This document shows positions 23,371-35,300 of a DNA stretch of 64,000 bases, piece after piece. The stretch's first letter is position 1. The number at the start of each line of letters is the position of its first letter. Below the pieces are notes generated by a model. That model did no database searches and was not told where the DNA came from. It worked only from the letters and a program-made list of their open reading frames with translations. Both the position numbers and the translations under genes were made by a program. Source of the DNA: Luidia sarsii (lineage: Eukaryota > Echinodermata > Asteroidea > Paxillosida > Luidiidae); the NCBI GenBank assembly GCA_949987565.1, contig OX465120.1, forward strand, positions 7,330,587 through 7,394,586, in the 5' to 3' direction.

Positions 23371-26300
23371 GATAAAAAAAAAGACACCAACGGGATTCGA
23401 ACTCGTAACCTCCATTCCTAACCCAAAACGCACGTGCATATTTTGTGCACAAAGTCTATGGCACTTCATTATATTTTTCAAAAAATCATAATAATTTTGA
23501 ACAATGATCAATCACTTCAAAACTCAGGATTTAGAATGTCTAGCCCAATAGCTAAATGCCCACCAAATTTCCAGACGATTGACCTTTGACAAATATGTGT
23601 TTTAAAAACACGCATTTTGATGACGTCACGATTGCGTCATGGCATTTTGGCCCCAAAGGGTGTTTCTAAACTACATCCCCCAAACTTTGCCCCCAGACGA
23701 TTGACCTTTGACAAATATGTGTTTTAAAAACACGCATTTTGATGACTTCACGATTGCGTCATGGCATATAGGCCCAGGAGGGTGTTTCTAGACTACATCC
23801 CCAATAGATATAAACAAAAAAACTAAAAAAATCTTGCTCCGTTGGCCAAATATGCTCAATTGAATGTTAAAATCTTAAAAGTTTATGACCTCATTAATAT
23901 TCATGAGATGACGTCACGATCAAATGAGGGCAATTTTTGGATACACCTTTTCCCAACTTAGATATAGTGCAAAATTGAAACCGAACGGAATTTCATTTTT
24001 GCTTTTATTCGAGTTTGAAATTTGCCCCTTTAAAGCGCTGTCACGTGACACGTGGTGACGTCATGAAGTTTTCAAGACAACTGTGCACAACTTCAGCAAG
24101 GGTTCTATGCATCTGTCAAGTTTGAAAAAAATCAAAGTTTGTTCAATGGCAAAATTGCCTTCCACAAAACCCCTGCACAAAGTCTATGGGATTTTGGCAC
24201 AAGAAAAAAAAAAATCTTAACAAAAGCATTTAGCTTTTCCGCTTCGCTTCGCGGCGGAAAAGCTAAAAATCTTAACAAAAACAATAGCTTTTTCGCTTCG
24301 CGCGAAAAAGCTAAAAAAAAATCTTAACAACAATAGCTTTTCCATGAAAAAGCTAAAAAATGTGATACAATGTAACAATACATCAGTTTCCGTAAAAAGT
24401 GTCCAGACTGAACAAAATGCACATCCAAGGTGGCTTCACAGATATGCCTCCATTTGTTTCGTTTAAAAAAAAAAGGGGGAAGGCCCGAAGGTTGATCACT
24501 GGAGGATCACCCTCCTAATAGTAATACATATAAAAGAAAATCAGTTTGAGCCCAAGTAACCTCGTGGGGAAAAAAAAAACCCAGGAGAGTTTGCAATGGG
24601 GACAATGATTGACAGCCCCATTGTTAAAATGTTATACAATGTAAGGTCGGCTTCTGTCTGATGACTGAAACCCATACTGGCAGGACATATAATGCACACC
24701 CCCAAATTTTGATCTCTACCACAGTGAAAAAAAGTGCACATTATACCCAGGATTTTAAGGTACATGTAGTATTAAGTGCATTAAGTGTACATGTACAAGT
24801 TAGGCAGTGTATACATAGAGCCGGCTAAGGCGCCTGTGCCACAAAAGGTATTCAATCTGACCCTCACTTAACTGGTGTACGTTGCCGCATTGCATGCATT
24901 TAATACAACATGTGCGCACCGGATACCAGTGCAATGCGCGGACGGTGACGTCTTTTCAGTGAACCTGTTCCCCAAATTCCATGTGCATTACCAATAGGAT
25001 AACTGCACTACTGCCACTGTGCACCATACTCTTTTCACAATGGTACCCAGCAAATTCATGAATCTTCATTACTTCGACGGTGACGTCTTTTCATTGAACC
25101 TGTCAAGTGTCTGGTTCCCCAACTCCCATGTGCATTACCGATTGGATAACTACAATGCTACTCTTTGCAGCGGTACTCAACAGATTCATGAATATTCATT
25201 ATTTCTTGGAGTGAGAACGCACGCATTGCCGATCGATGACGTCATGAATAAACAATTTAAGCAATCACTTTTTGTATGTTTTTTTACAAAAATAATTTGG
25301 TTATAATGTATATTATTTTCGCAGTGGCTGTTGTTACGGCAGTCGTCCGTGTGGTTCCATGACTTGATTGTATTTCGTCAGCATTGCAGGCTGGTTGAAC
25401 CAGTCTATTAGCTGATAGTCTGGTTCCAAGAGCTAAACATTTTAGTGGTGGTTCAAATTTCACCAACAAGAAGTCGTTCTCGTGAACGGAGCCTCGCGAT
25501 TAGCGGCTGCGGTCAAAATTATAACAACAATACTTGTAAATTACAGTACTGTTGTACATGTAGATACCAATTAAATTAACTTTACATGTTTTGTTATTAA
25601 TCATGAACAGTGTATAAATCATTATGAACAAGTAAAGTGAACAACAAAACTTAAAGAATAATGTACATGTACATGTTTGAATTGAATGTGTGTGCACTCG
25701 GTATGTGTGCAATGATTAGTAGACTTCCGCCAGCCCTTTCAGTAGTTTTCTAACAAAATGTTTATTACAGTTATACTCGCGATGTTTCAAGTTTTGCAGT
25801 CAACCAAAGTGTATTTTCTATAATTCTAGAAAATTTGAGAAGGATTTTTCATTTATTTCTTGAGATATCGGAAGTTGAAAATTGCAAAATTGCAAAAGTG
25901 CGGCCGTGGTAGATCAAGCCAAAATGACAGAGAAAAAAAAGAGTCAAACTAGCGTTTTTTGATCGGCGTCCAAATTTGTCAATTTTACCCTCAAATTGAA
26001 GCCTGTATTCTCTTCTTTCTATTCATACCACTATCAAAATTAATAACGAAGGGAATAATATTAAACTACGCGGAAACAACATTTGGAGAAAAACGATGAA
26101 AGTAATGTATTTTAGTTACGACTGATTTTCCTTCGCGACGTTAGCAAGGTTAGCAAGTCTAGGTGTGGTTTCCGCCTCTACGTGACGCCATAGCGACACT
26201 ACAGGAGCAGTAGGGCCGAAGCCAGCCTACGCACGGCACATGTGACATGACACAACACGTCTTTGCACACACTGTACATGTACTGCATGCACAGTGCATA

Positions 26301-29300
26301 CTGTGCACAGCGACCGCATGGCTGCATACGACTACGATCACGCTGCGCTACTCAAGCCTGATAGGAACTTCCAGAAGTATTAGCGAGACGATTACGCTAC
26401 AAAAAAGTACAATTTATTTTACTACCAAAACTAAACATAGATTATGAGCGAACTACTGTACACAGTGGTTTGGAAGCTATTTCCACTGGTTTGCTGTAAC
26501 AATGTTGTCGGAAATTTAAAAGATACTCATAGATTTTTCGAGGAGCGCTGTTTTTTATGCTCCTCGATTTTGATAAGGAGCGCGGTAGGAGCTCCTGTGC
26601 GATCGCTCTCCTCAAAAATGAAGGACTGCATTCTCAAACCTGCTTTAGAAATGTGAAGAAATGGTCTTTATTTCATGGTTGTTCTTTGCGATGGATACGA
26701 CATTCCATTTTATCCCAGAGAATCCCTTGTGGATTCAGGTTGAAATGGGCTGACCTATCCATCATTTCTCACTGCCAATTGCCCCAATTTCCCAAATAAA
26801 TTTTGGAAGCTGAAAGCACAATTCTGGGACAATCAAGCAGTGATCAATGTGCGATTTTTGAGGACACTGACACAACTTTTATGCTGAACCAAACCAAGCT
26901 CCCTATAACAAATGGCTCCATACACCCCCAAACCATAATGTCAGATCTGCCCATGTTTGACAGATAGTGCCAAGCTCATCATCAGCGATACATGTAGCTC
27001 TCCTGTCATTGATCTGTCCATATAACTGTTGAGTGCATACAAAATAGCCCAGGGCTAAGTATTCCTATGCAAATAAAAGTCATTGGAATGACATACTATT
27101 TCAGCGTTAACAAAAATCGATATTGTTATAAAACCCAACATGTCTATCCTTTTTGAGACCAAAAATTATTAATTTAGCAAAAAAACACGCTATATTTTGG
27201 TCCGAAAATTGCGCGCCCCACTTTGGACAAGTTTGGAGATGAACGCACTACGTCATATACAGAATGTGTGGTCAGCCTTGAGGTCGTGAACTTTTCGTCG
27301 ACCCTGCATTGTCTCTATTGTCTATCAGCCGTAAACACCGCACTGTCATATGTGCAGTAGAGCATTTTACCGTCTCAGCATTTCAGGGGGAATTTTTTGG
27401 GGCGGGGCGAACATGGACTTTTTTCAATGTTTTGGGGCGAAATTAGGCGCTAACAATTTTTTTTAAAATCAATGTGGTACATGTACTACAGTATAGTACT
27501 GTACATGTATGTATTGCTTGCAAAAATAGGGATATAATGATAAATTATAATCATGGTTAAACAATTAGTTTCATGTTTCAAATACTGCAAGCATTCTTCA
27601 TTGGTTTCAGAGATCCCGGCATCAATCAAGTGAACCAACATGATCAATTTTTGAATTATGAATAGATTTGGTATTCTAATTGATTTTATTTTAGGTGTAC
27701 AATTCATCGTCACAATGTTGCTGGTTTTCTTTTTATAATGTAAGATATCAACAACTTTCTATGCAGTGTGTATCTCCAGGGATCATGCCCCACTTTCATA
27801 CAGATGTGCAAACAATTGTTATAAACCTGGATAAAATGCAGCTCGGGGATCACACAGTCTGACTGTGGATGCAGCTTTTTCAAGTCAAAAAAATGAATGA
27901 AAAACTGAATGGGCTCTTTAGAACCATTAAATAAAATGGCAAAGAAAATTTTGAGCAGACCAGGATTTGAACCTGAGACCTCTGGTTTTGCATACTGCAG
28001 CACTCTTACACCTGTATATCTGAGCTACACAACACATGTATCCAGCCCTTATATGGCAGTCTTCCCAAAGAGTCTACTTGTCTGTGACTACTGTAGGTGG
28101 GGCCACCAGTCAGAAGCATTCTCCAGGGATCACACCCCTGCTTACATTGATACAACCAATTGCTGTAAACCTGGCTACTGCATCTCGGGATCACAAAGTG
28201 GATTCCAACTTCTGTTAATAATTTACCCAAGGTACATGTACATGTAACAGTTTATACATGTATGTATTTTTGTCCCATGTACACACGTATGTAATGTCAA
28301 TTTTATTTTTCATGGCTCAGCAAATAAGTCCCAATTTTTATGGGCAACACCAATGTACATGTATGTATAAGCCATGATACATAACCGTTGATACATGATG
28401 TACATACTGTACATAAGTATACATGTACGGTAGTAACGGTATATATACATGTACATGTACATGTACAGTACATGTATAGTTATGTAAACATGATTACCTT
28501 CCTTTGTACATCATGTACTTACAGTACCTGTGTCCTTGGATGTTTGGCCATGTACATATGCATAATGTGTACATGATGTGTAGATGTAGGCCAGGCCAGG
28601 CACATTCTATACGGTTCCCCAGTACAGTAACATATTTTACAAAACACTAAACAGAAAGTTACCTTCCAAATACACACATACTAACATAATTTTCATAATC
28701 ATATGCATTCATGGTTAATGTCCATTAGAAATTGTTAAAAAGGATGAGTCGGTTTTTTTTAGAGATGGCATTTTGTGTGCACACACACATACCGGTACGT
28801 ACAGTAATTACAGTACATGTACATGTATTACGGTACATGTACAGTACTACATACATACAATGTACATTGTACATACACGTGTACATGTACATGTACATGT
28901 ACATGTACATATACAGTAGGGCCTAGTATGTACATTGTACACTGTACAGTAAGTGTACATGTACTATACATCAAAATGCAGGGAACAGCTCTAGATGGTT
29001 ACATGTACATGTACCTGTACAGTATAGTAAAAATGTACATGTATACATACATGTATGTTTACGTGTACATGTATAGTGCACTGTACGTTGTGTACCGGTA
29101 TTTGAAATATACATGTACTGTACATGTAGGTACTGTACTGTACAGAATACAGATACTGTACAGTGTACATGTACACATTCAGAATTGTTTGAAGAATGTG
29201 GACTTACACTGTACATTGTACATGTACATGAGAACTTAATGTCATGTTACTAGTCAGTCTACAAGAAGTACACTGTATCAAAATACTGGGTGGTTAGTAT

Positions 29301-32300
29301 TTTATAAGACTATTAAACCTGTAGTACACACTGTAAATGAATATGAGTTTTCACATACGTGTACATGTATGTATGCAGAGAACTTAAAAAATATGTAAAA
29401 TTTTGTAATTATTACTTTTGGCACATGCACTTTGTAAAACAAATAATACAAATACATGTACCGGGATGTATTGTAACAACTTGAATGTATACAGTAAGCT
29501 TTCATAGCTGGTCAACTGCTTATCAAATGAAATGTATACATGTATAATGCATATTTCATGCACATGTGAATGTGATACACATGTATATTTTGCATAAGTT
29601 TATAAATAATGTAATACACACGTACCATACTACACATGTACTACATGCCTACTGTACTACATGTACATGTACATGTACATGTACATGTACATATACATGT
29701 ACATTACCTGTAGGTTTTGCAGTGTGCATTTTTAAACTGTATTATAACTATTATATTATACTGGGTATTCATTTTATGAAACGAACAGCGATTAACCGTC
29801 ATTTACAGGATTCATTTAAAAATGTGTAAGATATCTTAAATTAAATAATCACATGATATGATTGTTTATGTACTGTATGTTATGCAGGTAGACTGTGTGT
29901 TTGTGTTCTTATACACAATAGCTTTACAGCAGTAAAAAAAAGTCTATTATATTGGTAATATACAAAAATGTTGCAAACTGCTTACTGACTAAAATTACCG
30001 AAATGTAAATCTTAAAATTTAGTGGGCCTGACGTTTCGATCCTAGCAGGATCTTTCTCAAAGGCAGAATGTATTAATATTGGTGTGTAAATTGTGTACCG
30101 GTATCTTCTGAGACCACTCATACTCAAAGAAACTGAGCATATTGACTATCGAATTGATTTAAGTTTTGACAGTCTTTGTACACATGTACATGTACACATC
30201 ATTTTTTAGTCTGTTAGTACACATAAATGGACTTGTACAGTGTACATACATTGTACATGTAGCTCCATGGTACATGTACATGTACATGGATGTAGAAAAA
30301 AACAACTGTACATGTACATGTTAAATAATGTGTATGTACATACATTTGTACAAGTGAACTTACCAGTACATTATAAAGTACCGTATACTGTTTTCATAGT
30401 TACATACATGTATGTTTGCACTTGCACAAATGAACACAATTACATGTAAAACCTACGTGTCAATTTAATGCAAAATTCTCTGTCTACACATGGAGGATCT
30501 CTCCTTATTCCTCCATGGTCTACAGTAGTACATGTGCAACCATAATAATCGAAGTATTGTACTTGCGGAGCATCCATGGATACATGCACCCGTATGCTAT
30601 GTTAGGCCATTTCAAGTAAGCTGTATACACATTTATTTCTATACATACTGTTTACTGGTTAAGGGGAAAAAAATATTTGCATTTGGCATACCGGTACATG
30701 TATACACTGTACACGTACATGTATATTATACACCGTACAGTGGGTATAGTACCTTTACATGTACATGTGGGTACTGTAATGTATGTACAGTACATGTAGA
30801 CTCAATTTGTAAAGCACAGCACACTGCACGTGTGCATACAGTGTGTAAGTTATGATTATTTACATACATGTACGCTGTACACTGTACATGTATGTGTACA
30901 TTATAAATACCAGTACACATAATACAGTCAGGTACAATCATTATACAGTGTACATACATGTACACATGTACATGTAATGTACACCTTCACTCTGTACCAT
31001 GTGTACATGTACTGATAGGCCAACAACAGTACACAGTACCAATACTGCCATACCGGTACACTGTACATGTACATATTTTCTGAATACATTATGATCAGGG
31101 TCATATTCACATGTGTACGTACATGTAGTGTACATATACTACATAGTGTTTGTACTTGTACACAATTAAATTTTGGTCTGCAGCATGAGTCACTTTCGTA
31201 TACATGTACATGTACATGTACACCCACACATGTATAGTGTATCATGTGTACATGTATGCATGTACAGTGTACATGTACACGTGTGTGCCCATATACATGT
31301 ACATGTATCTAACTCATATGGTGCATGTACATGTACATGGTCATTAAAATTATTTATTGAAACACAATTATACCGGTACATACATGTACATGTAGGCTTA
31401 CTATTTTACTAATAATACTATATACTTGCTAATACTCTACAACAACCAGTTTAGAAAAATGTTGGAAATATACATGTACATGTACTTGTCTGCCCCTTGG
31501 ATCCTTTAATGATTAATAAAGTGTTTAAATATCACATGTATAATGTATGTGTACACATTTACATACATGTGGGGTACACATTATTGTGTATACCCTTTGG
31601 ACCTACAGTAGCAGTAGCACAAGGGTACAAAGCATGTTTCCTGCACATTCAAAGTATTTGTCATGTTGTTTCATGTTACCATAGCAACAAGCATTGAAAA
31701 TGTACTTTGTTATTTAGAATGTAATGTCTATGAAATTTGTATTCATAAATTTGATTTCTTTATTTCAGCTTCAAGAGTGTTTTATTGCACTTTTTTGCAC
31801 AGTTTTATGTAAAGCTACATGTACAATGTACAGTGTAGTTGATAGAGAAAAAGTCATGTTTACATTGTACATCCTGAAAATCATGGACATTATTCCATCA
31901 TAGACTTTTGAAAGTGTGTGTCACATGTTGTTAACACTGCTTCAGATCTATAGATATAAAAATTGTCAAGTGGCTTATTGTATGCATCTCTGAAATGTAA
32001 ATGTTCATGCACTTTTTAAATGGATCTGAAGAAGTTTACATTTACAATGTATATGTACTTAAATGATTGAAGAGTAGCCTTGAATTAGTTCTTGGTACAT
32101 GTACATATCGGTAATCTGTCTTATGTGAGAACAACCATGAGCTTATATTATTTGATATCTCACAAATACATAAATGCAGATACACGTATGTACTTTTTGT
32201 GTTTCATGAATAAATTGTACAGTACATGATCAAAACATAGTTTCCCTCATGCTAAAGGCGACAGCCAGAATTCACCCATCCATTCATCTGCTCAGGGTAG

Positions 32301-35300
32301 ATGCTTTCTTTCTTAGCAAAATCTTGAAAATCAGTTTTATTCTCAAGATGTACGTACACAACTGTACACTGTACATGTACATGTAAATTCCTATGGGATA
32401 CAAGGGTAGATTTGATGTACATATACATGTACATAGGTTGTACATGTGTTTTCGCTGTCTCATTAATCTTTGATACCTGCTCATGGTCATTCATGGCCAT
32501 GGGACTATCTTCTGGACAGGCCGTTTTTGTAAGATAAAGCAAAGGAGTCACCAGGACATGTATGGGATGCAGCATGCTGTACATACATAGTACATTTAAT
32601 TTTGCAAATGTTATTGTCATTTTAGGCAGGAATACTTCAAGTACACATGCTTCCATCTTTATTCATTAAATCTGCAGGAATTGGAGGAAGCCTTGTTTCT
32701 AGATGCTGGAGTTGAGCAAAGTGATTTCCTTACCAATCTAGTTGTACAACTTCTTCGTGGGATACATGGACGCAAATCTATCTCGTAAGTACTGACACAT
32801 ACATGTACATGTATATGAATACATACAAAAAATTACATGTGTGACACCATTGCGTTTTGTAGGATTTACCTCCAAGTTTACAAGTTGGAGAGGTTCCATC
32901 AGTTGACTTTGATTCAACCCAAACAATACAGCCAATGTACCGGTACATGTGTATACATTATGTTAGCATACATGTGGTTCTCAAATCTTCTGATTTATTT
33001 GGTAAATCTTGTGTAGTTGTGTACGTCCTTCTGGATAAATTAAGAAATTAATATGCGGATATCTTACAAGTAAAGCACATGTGCATGTTCATGTACTGTA
33101 CATATTTTTGTATACATCTAATCATGTTTAATCACATAAAGTCAATTTGTCACAATGATGTACTGTACTTGTAAATAGATTGTTACACAAAGGAAAATTA
33201 ACTGATCAAGAAGCCTTTATTTGATTTTTTTCATTTACTTGTACCACCAACCTTGTAAAAGAGTGCTGAAGCATTAAACAGATTTATGCAAATATTGTAC
33301 ACGTATGCTTTGCTACAGATGTGACGATTATTTGAAGTGGCTGCGATCTGTTATGAAGGAAAGATGGGAGTTGACAGAGAAAAGAGTCAATCCCCTCAAC
33401 AGTCAAGATGTAACTTTCAAGATGCTACCTACCCTGACTAAAGTAGAAATCCTACATGCACTGTGTGACTATCGACTGGATGCTGCTGATGTTTCTGTCC
33501 TCAAGGTACAGTATGTGCATTTTTAATTCCGCAGTGGAAAAGTCTCCTTTTACAAATGTATCATATTTTTAAAATCTTAAACAACTTCCGTACAGATTCA
33601 TGTATCTCCATGCCTCCAAAGTGGATTGCCGAAGTCTTCCACAGTATTTACATTTTCTGCACAATAGGCCTACCCTGTCAAGCTTTGGCTGAAATTTTAG
33701 AATTAAAAAGTAACTACAGTTTATGAAGCTGGTTTATGTACAAATGTTGTCATGATAAATGAATGAAAAAACTTCTTTATAAATCTGCACAATGCAGCAT
33801 GTGGGATCATTTGGTCATGAAACCATTGTATAATACAACAGTAAACCTCTGCTAAGTCAGCACCATCGGGACTGGCATTTTTGTGATGACTTACGCCGAT
33901 GCCGACATGTACTGTACTGTAAGTCGTCATTTTGCCGACTTACACATTATTCGTGTAAATAGTACATGTGGGATACGTACGTACCATAGGCATGTCGTCA
34001 ATCATGCCTACTTAGTATACACTTATCATAAGTTACACTCCTGTCATTGCATGTTTGACTTTTATTACAGTGTTATACTTTTCTTCCATTATATGTATTT
34101 TCCAACAAATATTGTTCATCATGATAACACGCTATCCAGTTGTGCACAGCGCGCGGCAAGCTATCATTCTATGCTGCATGCACAGTGTGGCTACTCATTG
34201 GGTCTACTTTTCAAGATCTTGACAAAATAGTCAGGCATTAGCAACGTGTTTACTAGTCATGGTTCAAGACGTTGTTGGTTGAGATACACTAACAGCCGTC
34301 ACATGGGGGCACAATGAATACGGTACACAAAATGATCCGTAAACACACGTATGCACACACATACACACACACATGTAAAGTACATGTACATGTGTGTGCG
34401 GATCTGTGCGAGTACGTACACAGGTGTACACTGCAGATCACGGTCGGCTCGCCAAACCAACCACGTCTTGAATGAAGACTACGTGTTTGTACGTGCGTGC
34501 ATGTTCACAGGGGTATGCTCAATTGAATGTTCCAATGTCAATTGTGGAACTCCTAAATTGGCATCGCGCCCACACTTTGGGGAGGGAAATACCCCTCCGA
34601 ACGTGTTACGTGAGGGACCGTCCATGTGTGCAAGCACTATAGGCACAAAAATAAAATGTGTGAAACCGTTTCACGTGTGAGTTCTTCAGTAATTTCACGG
34701 ACCTAAAATGTAGCTGTGCCTCGAAATTACTAAAAAAATCACAAGTTGCCAGGATTTTAAAAAAAAAATTGTTCGGAAGTGATTTCATGACGAGTTACAC
34801 GAAAGATTTTACTATGTTTTCTTTTGTCAAGGGACCGCTAGAAATGCGCCGACTTGGGCGAGATGACGACTTACATTTGTCGACTTAGACTAATTTGTAT
34901 AGAAAATGCATTACAGAAATCGGGACTTCGTTCACACCGCTGACTTGAGCAAGGTGCCGAGTAAAACGATGTCGGCTTAGCCGAGGTTTACCGTACATGT
35001 ATTATTATTATTTGGCTGGCAAGCAGATTTCACTAAGCCCATGTTTTTCTACTTTGATAAATTTTGGTGTTTAAAGCTGCTCAAAGGCAGAGTGACAAGG
35101 ACAAAACAGATGCATGTACACGAAGGAGGGGGGAAGAGAGTTAATAGGACATTTTGGTAATTTTAGTCAGTAAGCAGTTTGCAACATTTTTGTATATCAC
35201 AAAATGAATCAATGAAAAGGAACTGGACCACTATCAACTACTCCACCCAACTCACTTCCCCACACAAATGTACAAATAAATGAAACACAAAATGAAGTTT

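Larger units (their letters stand above)
16554..24751. mobile_element. Possible TIR-bounded block enclosing the tandem array
   Basis: CCCGGGTATAATGCGCACCC at 16554 is mirrored by GTGCACATTATACCCAGG ending at 24751. Just inside each end there is similar sequence in the same orientation: CCATTTGAGCCCAAGTTA .. GGGAGAGTTTGCAGTGGGGA at 16710-16760, and TTTGAGCCCAAGTAACCT .. GGAGAGTTTGCAATGGGGAC at 24545-24603, followed by ATACAATGTAAGGTCGGCTT at both. The block could be a pogo/Tigger-like element in which the array grew; this is inferred from the ends alone. Confidence 0.45.
12103..32677 (+). other. CECR2 intron 1 (20.6 kb), host of most repeats in the window
   Basis: Donor AG|GTAGGT, acceptor TCTGCAG|GAA. 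It contains the foldback pair (12.48-14.19 kb), the 28-mer TIR element (14.19-16.0), a duplicated 0.5 kb segment at both sides of an eight-unit array (16.02 and 25.44 kb), a Tc1 remnant (26.68-27.04), a SINE (27.9), TACATGTA-rich DNA (28.2-31.7) and a Penelope tail (29.93-30.09). 12103-12480, 25945-26680 and 31700-32670 hold no recognised element. Confidence 0.85.

Noticed and set aside
20409..24352. CRISPR-like array of hairpins
   Set aside because: Eukaryotic context, A-rich variable spacers without unique sequence, irregular spacing, and no cas-like gene.
16017..25947. LTR retrotransposon with 0.5 kb LTRs
   Set aside because: No TG..CA ends, no primer-binding site, and no gag-pol sequence inside.
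28388..31412. Many plus and minus frames rich in [15 protein letters not shown]
   Set aside because: By-product of TACATGTA runs; no conserved domain, no consistent strand.
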